Assembly (NCBI GenBank): GCA_016946835.1
Contig: JACVTC010000095.1
Location: 542,501 to 606,500 of the forward strand
Source: Neocallimastix lanati (nom. inval.)
Taxonomy: Eukaryota > Neocallimastigomycota > Neocallimastigomycetes > Neocallimastigales > Neocallimastigaceae
Direction of reading: 5' to 3'
DNA length: 64,000 nucleotides
Position 1 is the stretch's first letter, and the number at the start of each line of letters is the position of its first letter. A program made the position numbers and the translations under genes. The notes under the pieces were generated by a model that ran no database searches, was not told where the DNA came from, and saw only the letters and a program-made list of their open reading frames with translations. This document shows positions 26,745-43,793 of the stretch, one piece after another.

Positions 26745-27730
26745 TATATTTATTATAATATTTTGTTATATTTATCATAAATTGGGTAGTTTTTTTCATT
26801 AGCAGATCTTGAGAAGAAAGCAATAGGATGAATTTTATTATCTTTTTGAGAAGCTTGGGAAAGTATAGCGAAATTACTACTATCTGTTTCGACATGAAAG
26901 GGTAAACCACAGTTTGGGTATGTGAGTACAGAAGCAGAAGAGGATTTGGATTTTAATTAGTCAAATTATTTTTAAGTGTCGGATGTCCAAACGAATTTCT
27001 CATTTTTCTTCAAAAGTGAATGAAGAGGATGTGATAGAGCCACAAATCCTGGAATAAAGCGTCGGTAATAGTTGGCAAGTCCTAGGAAGGATTGAAGTTG
27101 TTTTATATCAGTGGGAACAGGCCATTCAAGAATAGAGGAAACTTTTTTAGGGTCCATAAGGATACCATCAAAGGAAATTCTACGTCCAAGGAATCCAAAT
27201 AGGGAACGCAGAATTCACATTTCTTGAGTTTAGCGTACAAACCGGCTTTTCCGAGTCTTGAAAGAACTTTAATAAGATGTTCATAATGTGTTTCTAAATC
27301 AGGAGAGAAAATTATAATGTAATCAATGTAACAAAAGGCAAATTTTCCGAGAAAGTCTTCGAGAACGTCATTGATAAAGTGTTGGAATACCGCAAGAGCA
27401 TTCTTTAAACCGAAAGGCATAACTAAGTATTCAAAATGACCAAATTTGCAGTTAAAAGCTGTTTTGTACTCGTCTCCTTTTATTCTGACAAGATTATAGG
27501 CAGATCGAAGTTCGAGTTTTGAAAATAACTTATCCTTTGGCTAGGTGTTCGAGCATGTCATTGATTAATGGCAAAGGATAATAATCGCGAATTGTAATAT
27601 CATTCAAATGATGGTAGTCAACAACTATTCTTAATTCACCATTCTTCTTAAGTACAAAGAAAACAGGTACAGATTCCTAAATAATAGAATTGTTTCGAGA
27701 AGTTTCGTGTTTTTCGTCAAAAGGGTGCTT
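26745..27730 (-). mobile_element. Ty3/gypsy pol remnant: RT and RNase H
   Basis: In minus-strand order: [32 protein letters not shown] (then a frameshift), [55 protein letters not shown], then the RNase H segment PFHVETDSSNFA...HPIAFFSRSANEKNYPIYDK. These are Ty3/gypsy RT and RNase H hallmarks. Stops and frameshifts interrupt it, and the catalytic YxDD box reads YIDY, so it cannot be active. It lies in the same orientation as the copia sequences on both sides. Confidence 0.88.
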
Positions 27731-27734
27731 TTAT

Positions 27735-27969
27735 TGTAACAAATCTTAATGTTAATTAAGATTGTTTTTTTTTAATTTTCTACACGAAAGGTTCTTGAAG
27801 CAAAAGTAATTTAAAATATTACAATAATTAATTAATAAAATAATAAATTATATTTTTATTAATAAAAAAACTTGTTTTAATAAAACATAGTTTGAATTAC
27901 TTTTGCTTCAAGAACCTTTCGTTTAGAAAATTTAATAAACAATCTTAATTAACATAAAGATTTGTTACA
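27735..27969. mobile_element. Inverted-repeat (MITE-like) element, 235 bp
   Basis: The ends are inverted copies of about 77 bp: both start TGTAACAAATCTT(A/T)ATGTT and include CGAAAGGTTCTTGAAGCAAA, with few mismatches. The central ~75 bp is AT-rich and has no ORF. Length and architecture fit a MITE or foldback element. No clear target-site duplication is visible. It sits exactly at the junction between the copia gag and the gypsy RT fragment. Confidence 0.8.
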
Positions 27970-28769
27970 GGTAGTATGGCCATTTTTGTGGCAATAGTGA
28001 CAGTATTCGTTGGAATTTGTTTATTTATTGAAATTATATAGATATTTCCAATTTCTGACTTTGTTAATTTGATCAACATGTTGATATACCTCTTTGATAT
28101 CTACTCTTTTAACATTTTTGATTTCCTTGATTATGGTACTTAGTTTTGTTTTTCCTTTTTTTATAAATCCTTAAATGCCTTTTCAACGTATCGAGAAGTG
28201 AATGAATACGTAATTCCCACTTTATTTAGTTCCTTTAAAGAATATAAAATTTTTGTTTTTTCACATAGTTCTTATTTATTTTGTAATTTTACTTCGTTTT
28301 TTTATTCTGTAAATAACGAGTTAAGATTATCTAAATACAACTTAAAGTCACTGTTTTTCAATTTCAAATTTCTTCATTTTCATTTCAATTTAAAATAGTA
28401 TAGATAGGTCTATTTCTGAAAATCTTTCTTTTAATTCATTTATCATTAAATATGCACTTGTGCAATTATTTAAGAGACTTTTTGTATATTCGTCGGGACT
28501 GTTCAATATTATAATCCTGACAGTACTGTCATACTTTAATATTCTTTGATATATAATCGCCTAATTCTTCAAAATCAAGGAATAATATCAACTCTAAATA
28601 CCATGTGTAAAAGTTTTCTGTAATTTTAAAGTTTTGAATATGAAATTTATTAAATGAATTTGTTTGAAGGTTCTACTTCAACAGGAACATCATTCCTTGT
28701 TGTGCTTGATGTATTTATTGAAGTTTTTGAAGAAATTCCAGTAATTGTTATATTTTCTGATTTAATCAT
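27970..28769 (-). mobile_element. Ty1/copia gag remnant
   Basis: A minus-strand ATG at 28769 opens a short Ser/Thr-rich frame. After frameshifts, copia-type (UBN2-like) gag segments follow: FKITENFYTWYLELILFLDF, EELGDYI, SPDEYTKSLLNNCTSAYLM and INELKERF. A zinc knuckle (CHYCHKNGHTT) is cut off before its last Cys by the inverted-repeat element. Several stops are present. The position 3' of the LTR and primer-binding site fits a gag gene. Confidence 0.75.
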
Positions 28770-28874
28770 TTTAATGTGACAACTAATATTTCTTTATTTT
28801 AATATTTAATGAATGTTTAATATTTAATATATTGAATTTTGATTTAACAATTGTTGATGAATTATTAAGTCATT

Positions 28875-28887
28875 GAGACTCATAATC
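28875..28887 (-). other. Candidate retrotransposon primer-binding site (tRNA-Met anticodon arm)
   Basis: Directly inside the LTR end, the minus strand reads GATTATGAGTCTC. GATTATGAG is complementary to the CTCATAATC anticodon loop of elongator tRNA-Met. Drosophila copia and yeast Ty5 use an internally cut (half) tRNA-Met as primer, so a PBS matching the anticodon arm is plausible. Confidence 0.5.
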
Positions 28888-29159
28888 TGTTAAATATAAC
28901 ACTTAAAATCAAAAAAGTTATTTATATTTTATTATGTGTTTATTTATTTATTTAGTTATTATATTGATTTTTACATTAAGAAAGACCTATTCATTTATAA
29001 ATATGTCATTACATGTTATTCATAATTATTTTTCTATAATAGTTTAACATTATTGGTAACATTTAAAGTTACAATGCATTATACTACGGAATAAAAATAT
29101 TTTATTCTTAATAATGTAATATAATGAACAAAAAAAAAAAATAACAGTGATATTTAACA
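28888..29159 (-). repeat. 5' LTR of the copia element, 272 bp
   Basis: The minus strand begins TGTTAAATATCAC and ends TATATTTAACA, a 10-nt perfect terminal inverted repeat with the canonical TG...CA ends. It is followed by the candidate primer-binding site, a leader of about 105 nt and the gag ATG. No second copy was found in the window, so the boundary rests on end structure and context. Confidence 0.65.
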
Positions 29160-29409
29160 TATCTATATATAAAACTTTAATTTTTTTTATTATTTAAGTC
29201 TAAACAATTATTTTCATTACAAGAAACTTTTAATATTTTTTTATATATAAAAAATTTAAAATCTTATTAATCATTTTTTTAAACCTGTTAATAAATCAAA
29301 ATTATTATTATTATTATATATAGATAGATTTATTATATTTATTTTAATAAAAAAAATTGATTATCATCTTTTTGATAATAGTTTTATTCAATCTTTAAAT
29401 TATAATTGT

Positions 29410-29445
<36 letters not shown>

Positions 29446-29485
29446 ATTAATAATTAATATTTAAATTATCATAAATTTTTAATTC

Positions 29486-29517
<32 letters not shown>

Positions 29518-29918
29518 TTTTTAAAAAAAATTATATTAATTATAAATATTTTTATATAATAGTTTATCATGATAAAACAAAAACATAAAATATATATATA
29601 TTTAAAATAAATAAATATAAATATGATTAAAGATAATATAATAATAATGATTGAAAAACACTACTGTTATTGAAATTATTACTCTGTGATATAAAAAGTA
29701 CACAAAAATCATATATATATATAAGTATAAATTGAAGTATTATTGAGTTACCTAACTTTTTATTATATTATTATACTATATAATTATTTTTTACAAGAGA
29801 TAAAAATATAGTAAATTTTTTCATAATAAATTAATTATATTATAGATTAATAAACTTTAATTCTTTAATTAAAGTAACAATATTTTTAAATAGTTATTCC
29901 AATTACTATTTTAAGCTT

Positions 29919-29954
<36 letters not shown>

Positions 29955-30865
29955 AATAAAAAAAAAAAAATAAAAATAAAAATCTTAAATTTTTATTATT
30001 AATACTTAATTTAGAACAGATGACATTATAATAAATGATTAATTAACATTTTAACCGATACCAATAATTATAATTGTAATTATAATATTTATATTGTTAG
30101 AATATGTGAAATATATGAAAAATAAACTTCAAATGTTTTGAAACATATTGTAATATAATTAGTACATAAGCCACAATATATTAATATAAAAATATTTTAT
30201 TTAGAATAAATAAGAGCCTGTATCTCTTTATTATAAAATATATATTAATAAAGTTTAATTATAAATCCTAAATTCTTGACTCTTATTATATATAATAATA
30301 TATAATGAAAATATGCAAAATACACATACATAAAAAAAATTTATTCGATTTATTTTATTCATTTTTTTTTTTTTTTTTTAAAAAAATTTTATTCATTTTT
30401 TTTTTTTTTTTTTTTTTTTAATCTTAATATATAACAACAAAATTCGATTTAATATGAATATATGAATGTGATATAAAAGAAAATTGTTATAGAAAAACTT
30501 TTTTATTTATTTTTATTATTTTATATTTTAATTAATTAAATAGAAATAAAAATTATAATATAATATATAAATATAATATATAAATTAAAAAAAAATTAAA
30601 CAAAAAATTGTATATTTTTATTTTAACAGTGCTAAAAATGATGGTATTCCTCACTATTAAATTATTTAATAAACTACACTGAAAAATTTTAAATTGAAAA
30701 TAAAAAAAAAATTTCATTAATATTCTTATATAAAATAATTATTAATTTATAATTGTTTTATAATAGTTTTACTTTAAAATTTTAATTCTTTCTTAAAAAA
30801 ATGTAATAATATATATTAAAGTATTAAAGAATATAACATATAATAATAAAATTTATTATATATAG

Positions 30866-30912
<47 letters not shown>

Positions 30913-31077
30913 TAATAAAATAATGTAATTTTATTTATAAAAATGTTTTTTAAGAAATAAAATTTAAGATTTAAAAAATTTCCTTTATATATCCGTTTAA
31001 ACTTGCCCTGTCAAGAAGGATAAGGAAATTTTTTTATAAATAAATTAAATTTTCATAATATATATATATATATTTGG

Positions 31078-31108
<31 letters not shown>

Positions 31109-32122
31109 TTTATTTACTTATTTAACAAGTTTCTAAAAAGTTAATATAACTACAAATAATAATAATTAAAATAATTATTACAGTAATAGTTATTATAATA
31201 TTAATAACAATAATACTAGTTATATAAAAAATATGACTATTTGTATATAATTATCAATTTTTATTAATATAAAGTTATTTTCTTCATATCATATACATAT
31301 GAAACTATATTTTTATATATTATAATATATTTTTATTTTTTTATTTTATTTTTATATATATAGTAAAATTCTAAAAATAAAAGTAAAATTTAAACTAATA
31401 TATTATTTTTTAAGGTTTAAAACACTATTTATTATTATTTTTATTATTAGAGTTTTAAAATTATAAGGAATAAAGCATATAATCAATAATATATGTTTAT
31501 TATATATAAGATAATGTTATATAATAATTACACTATGATTTATAGAGTAAAAGGTTAATTTATGTAAAAAAAAAAAAAAAGTATAATGATAATTTAATAA
31601 TTAAAACCTGATTAGAGAATAAAAAATAAAAAAAAAAGTTCCTTTTTAACTATAATTAAATATATTATTATTGTAATATTTTATCCAATAACTTTGAATT
31701 TTTTTTATAATATATATAATTTTTATTTTTATAATAGTAATAACATAGTAATAACAGATACATATATTTAAAGTGAAATATTCCTCAGTTAATTTATACG
31801 TATTTCTTATTAATATTTATATATTTATTATGTAATTCATAAAATAATTTTATTAATATATTACTATTATTATTATTATTGTTATTGTTATTATTTTTTT
31901 TTTTTTTTTTTCATTTAATTATCTATCTTATTGATCATTCACTTATAATTATTTTAATATTTTTTATTATTATTTTATTTTTTCTTTATTAAAATATATG
32001 TTAATTTTAATTTAATATCTTTTGTAATTATATATATATATATATTTATTGTAATAAAAAATGTTTTAATATATACATATTATATTCATATCTTTAATAT
32101 TCTAAGGAATTATTCATTTTTA

Positions 32123-32155
<33 letters not shown>

Positions 32156-32636
32156 GTACTATTATATCAACAATACATCAATTATTATTATTTTTTTCAG
32201 TTCTTTTTTCAATCTTTGCTTTCAAATATAATTTAAAATATTGAATTATTTTTACTGTAATACATGACTAATAATATCTTTTTTTTTTTTTAAAGAACAA
32301 TCCTTCATATTGAATGTATATAGATACATATCAATAACAGCATTTTAATTATTCCAATATTTGATTTTTTTTAATATAATAGAAAAAAATTGTATTATAC
32401 AATATATATATATATATATATTTAATGATTATTGTAGTAAAATATAAAAAAAAATAAAAAAAAAAAAAACAATCAAAAATAAAAAAAAAAACAATCAAAA
32501 ATAAAAAAAAAAAAAACAATCAATTAATTAAATAATAATAATAATAATATTAGTATAAACAACAATCATAAGAATAATAAAATACAAATAATAATTATTC
32601 AATCATTTTTTTTTTTTAATTTTATTTAAAAAAAAA
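29160..32636. other. Intergenic AT desert
   Basis: About 3.5 kb of A/T sequence with a poly-A tract at about 29410-29442, poly-T at about 29920-29950 and 30387-30419, (TAA)n at about 30869-30909 and several TATATA runs. A less AT-rich 30-nt patch (CTTGCCCTGTCAAGAAGG) lies near 31001-31020. Three AACAATCAAAAATAAAA units precede the kinase gene (about 32465-32520). Confidence 0.55.
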
Positions 32637-38661
<6,025 letters not shown>

Positions 38662-39571
38662 TAAATATTTTACAAATAAATATATTTATATATATTTTAA
38701 GAATAGAGTTTATATTTTATTTTATAAATAATATTTAAAAAAATAATATCAGAATACTAATAAATTCTTTAATATATTATTTAATAATATATATTTCTAA
38801 ATTAAACAATCAAGTCAATTAATGTATTTCAGTATATTTAATTCAGTTTTGGCAAATTCAAAGAATAATTCTAATTTTAACTTTGACATATAAATTTAAA
38901 AAAATATGTTAATTAAAAGAACAATCAATTATATTTAACAAAAGCAACACTATTAATTATATATAGATAAATATAGATAATTAAAATTATTAATTAAAAT
39001 CACTATGAATACAAGCAAACAAACAAACAATTAAACAAATAAACAAACAAAATAAAACAAAAAAAAAAAAGAATGAAAAAAAAATTAATTAAAAAAATTT
39101 TTTTTTTATATTTTTTAATATTTTATTATATATATATATATATGTATATATATATTTCATTAATGTAATATTTATTTTAAAAGAACTTTATTTTGTAAAT
39201 TAAATATGTACTATTTTTTTTTCTTTTCATTTTTTTTCGTTATTATTATAAAGTATTCAACATTATATATACAATTTTTTCAAAAGCTAATCATTTATAT
39301 ATAATAATTACAATGAACCTATCTATATATTTAATTATAAAAAATTAAAAAAAAAAAATATTTTACCCTTCTTTAAATATTTATATGTAAAGTAAAAGGA
39401 AAGGCATATAATGTTAAAATAAAAATATAGAAAAACAAAAAATAGAAAAGCAAATAATAACTAATTTTGTATTAAATTTTAGCAGAATAAATAAATATTA
39501 ATTTTTAATAGCAAATCTTTTTTTTAGTAAAAAAGTACATTATCATTTAACATACTTTATATATTTAATAT

Positions 39572-39617
<46 letters not shown>

Positions 39618-40372
39618 TATTGAAATAATTTATGTATTAAATAATTAAAATTATATTAATAAACATTTAATATATTAAAGTAATTTAAAATTATTAAAAA
39701 ATATATATTTTATTTTTATTATAAAAAGATTAATGTAATATTATTCTATAATTTATTTATTTAATTTATTAAGATATCTATGATAATCCTATTTAATGTA
39801 GGATAAATTTTATTTTTTTAATAAAATATTTATAATTATTATTTTAAGTCCAATTAATTTCAAAAACAAAATTATTTTATAATAAATTTCATTAAATTAA
39901 TCTTTACTAAGGAAAATAATATATGGAAAATATTCAAAAAAAAAAAAAAAAGAAATATTTATATAAAATCAATTATTAATGTCATTACGAAAAAAAAAAA
40001 TAAAAATGCAAGTGTTATAAAGTTTTTCTTAAATTTAATAGCACACTAACTTTTTAGTAATATTAAAACAAGAAGAATCTGTATCTAATAATGATTACAA
40101 AAGGAAAAGTAAAGGAATTTAAAAATAAATAAAAAAAAAAAAAATAGGAAAAACTGATGAAATCAATATTTTAATTGAAAAATATAAAACTATGGAATCC
40201 AAATTAATTGATAATGGAAGACCTTGAAATGATATTGTTAAATTATGGTTTAAATGTTCAATTTAAAATATAAATACTAATTTATAATAAATGTCAAAGT
40301 ACTGATCAAATGAAAAAGATTACATGAATTCTATCTTAATTATTAATAATAATTTTAGTATTTTTTAAAAAT

Positions 40373-40425
<53 letters not shown>

Positions 40426-41125
40426 TAAAAATATCTTTATCATAAAATATTTTTAAATAATTAATTTATTATTATTATTATTTTTATATTTTTATTAGTA
40501 ACTTTTATATCTATACCATTGATTTTATGAATTCTAAAAAACAAATTTTCTATTAAATATATATTTTTATTAATAAATTTTCTATTAAAATGTATAATAA
40601 TAATATTAATAATAATAATAATAATAATAATAAATATTTTTATTAATATTTTTATATCTATATCATTAATATTATGAATACTATAAAATTAATAAACCTG
40701 AAGATTATAAAAAAAATTTTTTTTCTAAAACTTTCATTTAAATATATATTTTAATAAGTATTTTATTTTTAAAAAACATTTTATTTATATACTAATTTTA
40801 AAGATTTTATAAAACTTTTGATTTTTATATTAATAAAATGATTAAAGAATATCTTTTTTTATATTTTTAAGAATATTTAAAGAATATATAAAGAATATAT
40901 ATATTATATATATATATTTAATTTTAAGATATATAAGTCTTTAATTTATAATTTTTTTTTTTTTTTTTTTTTTATATTTAAAATACTTTTTATTGATTTC
41001 AAAAATATTTTATTATTTTTGAATATATATATATTTATATAATGAAAATTTCAAGAATATTTTACTTTAAATCTAATATGAGATTTAATTATTTATTTAT
41101 TAATTTATTTATTAAAATTCAAAAA
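38662..41125. other. Intergenic AT-rich sequence
   Basis: Low-complexity A/T sequence with poly-T at about 39572-39611 and poly-A at about 40381-40422. A weak patch at about 40150-40260 has short protein-like stretches interrupted by stops. No supportable gene. Confidence 0.55.
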
Positions 41126-41183
41126 GCCACATTTCAAAATGTAACTTCGGGAAAGGCAACTTTCCGAAATACAACATTCCCTA

Positions 41184-41187
<4 letters not shown>
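41126..41187 (+). pseudogene. Remnant of a pentapeptide-repeat coding sequence
   Basis: The frame reads ATFQN-VTSGK-ATFRN-TTFP, close to the pentapeptide-repeat consensus A[DN][LF]xx, and the DNA has a matching 15-nt period. Upstream sequence is A/T low complexity, and downstream the frame runs into a poly-T tract that is part of an insertion. Only about four repeats survive, so this is debris. A related 15-nt unit occurs at 60465-60855. Confidence 0.5.
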
Positions 41188-41188
<1 letters not shown>

Positions 41189-41240
<52 letters not shown>

Positions 41241-41320
41241 GACTGAAGACTTTGGTCTTCCCCATATAGTAATATGGGTGTATGATTAACTGCCATACCG
41301 GTACGGCGTCGACGCTCTCA
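41189..41320 (-). mobile_element. Poly(A)-tailed retroinsertion with 13-bp target-site duplication
   Basis: ATTCCCTATATAT occurs at 41176-41188 and again at 41321-41333, flanking a 132-bp insert. On the minus strand the insert is an 83-nt non-AT-rich body (41238-41320) followed by about 49 A. This is the signature of target-primed reverse transcription. The body contains two hairpins, CCCATAT-TACT-ATATGGG and GAAGAC-CAAA-GTCTTC, and a GCGTCGACGC palindrome. One frame is open to a TAA immediately before the poly(A). It may be the 3' end of a truncated LINE, a SINE, or a retroposed small RNA. Confidence 0.8.
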
Positions 41321-41333
41321 ATTCCCTATATAT

Positions 41334-43793
41334 ATATAAAACAATTCATATTTTTATTAAAAAAAGAAGATCGGTAATTTTTTTTAAATAAATTTAAAAT
41401 TTTCTGTTAAAATTCATTATATAATTATGCCAATTCTAATTCTATAAATATATGTATTTTAATAAATTATAATAAGTCTAAAACTTTTTTTTTTAATTTA
41501 TTTATTGGTTTAACCAAGAAATTAGTTTATAATTTGAATCTCTGTTATTTAATAAACTTTTTCTAATTAAAAATTTTTTATATAAATATTTATTATTAGT
41601 ATTATTATTTAATTATTAAAATACATATTTGCTAAATAAGCATCTAAATTATATACAAATAATTAATAATTAATATTTTAAAATCATTTGGCTATTCATT
41701 TAGATTTTTATTTTTTAAAACCTAATTTTTGGAATTAAAAGTTTTTTTCATTGTTTTTTATTGAAGTTTGTTTCTTAATTAAAATTATTTAAAATATAAT
41801 TTATATTAGCGGCTTATCCATATTTATGTATTTATATTTTTGAATATTTTTAATATAAATTTTATAATTTATGGCTTATAAGCCTTGAATAAATATACTA
41901 ATTTTACTTTTTAAGTAAAAAAAAGAAATGTTTATTTTGTAGAATTTTGTTGGATGAATTATTGTTTAAAAATTAGATTTTAACTTTATATTATTATTAC
42001 TCATATTTATTTATATTTTAAAATTGAAAAAAAAAAAAAAAAAAATTAACCAATAATAATGTTGAAATTTAATATATTGCATTGTAATTTTAATTTTTAA
42101 TTTTTATTTTTTATTTTTTTTTTTTTTTTGTATTCCTATTAAATAAAAATAATAAAATATAAAATTTTATAAAATTTTTCATTAATTCATGTTTATTAAT
42201 AAAATTCTATATTTTTATTATATTAGATTATTATTAAAGTTTATTCGATAAATTTAATAAATTTTGTACAGTTGTTATAATCAATTAGTCATATATTTAA
42301 GTGTTAATTTAAAAAAATTATATATAAATATAAAATTTAAATAAAAAATCTAAATCTAAATAAAAATAAAAATAAAAATAGAAATATTTATCATTGATTC
42401 GGTGTCATTATATTTATTATTGCTTTTTTTTTTTTTTTTTTTTCTTTTTTTTAATGAAATTTATAATTATTTTACGAAAGGTTTAAAATCAAATAATTTT
42501 TTAATCTTATTAATTCTTCTATTCATTATTTAACTATTCACTATTTAACTATTCATTATTTAACTTTTCATTATTTAACTATTCATTATTTAACTAATCA
42601 TTATTTGTTCATTTATTCATAATTAAGTCATTTATTATTATATATCAAGTAATATACATTTTTAATTTGAGTATTAAACCTTTTTTTTTTTTTTGTTTTG
42701 TTTTAATAAATAAAATAAACTATTATAATTTAAAAAATATTAAATTATTAGTATTTGACATATTATTTAGATTTTTATTTGAAAATCTTTTATTTATTGG
42801 CTGCATTATAAATAAAGTTTATTATGTGAAGTCTATAAATTATATAAAAATTATTTATAAAACATAAAAAATATATAAAAAATATAAAAAAATAATATTA
42901 TGTATACATATATATATATTTTAATATCTAAAATTTATACAATGGAATAATTAGTAATAATCCTTTAATAATAAATTATTTTCTTTTAATATTATTTATT
43001 TATTTATTTATTTTTTATTATTATATTTTTTAATTTTAATAAGCTGTTATCATATTAATAAATTTTTATTATTTCATTTAACCTATTATTTCATATTATA
43101 TTTTATACATTTTATGATAATGAAGAAGAGAAGTTTAAAAAAAATTTTTTTTTTAATTTTGTTATACTATTTATGATATTAATTATTTCATGAATTAATA
43201 TATTTCAAAATTTTATGAATCAATATATTGCAATTGATTCAAAAATACATGATTTAAATTTAGTTCATTAATAATTAAATTAATATTTAATTAAATCATT
43301 AATTTTTCTTTATTATTTTATAATTTACATTGGTTACAATTATTTTAGTCTAATTTGAATTATTTATTTATATTTTTTAATTAAAATGAATAAATTTATA
43401 TTAAAATTAAACTCAAAATATTATGTTATTTATTAATAATAACCTTTAATATATAATTATTAATATATGTTATAACAGTAAAGGAAATTTTAAGCGGATT
43501 ATTATAAATAATTAAAAAGTAAGGTATAAAAACTTAAAAATTTACAGTATAAATTTTTCTTTTTTCTTTTTTCTTTTTTTTTTTTTTTTTTTTTTTTTTA
43601 GTAGTTATAAATATAAAAAATAAGAAAGTGAATGAATTATATTTAAATTAAAAATATAACAGTAAAATCAAAAAAAAAAAAGTATATGAACTATCATCGT
43701 ATATATTTATAAATAGAAATAAACATATAAGCAAAAAAAAAGTATCAAAATATAATATAAATATATAACGGATATAAAATATAATTAAATACA
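41334..43793. other. Intergenic AT-rich sequence upstream of the CotH-family gene
   Basis: A/T sequence with poly-T tracts (about 42425-42443 and 43577-43599). A short TTATTTAACTATTCA repeat, about five copies of roughly 17 nt, sits at 42534-42600. The promoter of the CotH gene should lie near 43600-43790, but no specific element could be recognised. Confidence 0.55.

Noticed and set aside
40130-40265. Short plus-strand stretch resembling KTDEINILIEKYKTMESKLI.
   Set aside because: Interrupted by stops, no neighbouring exons; too little to call.
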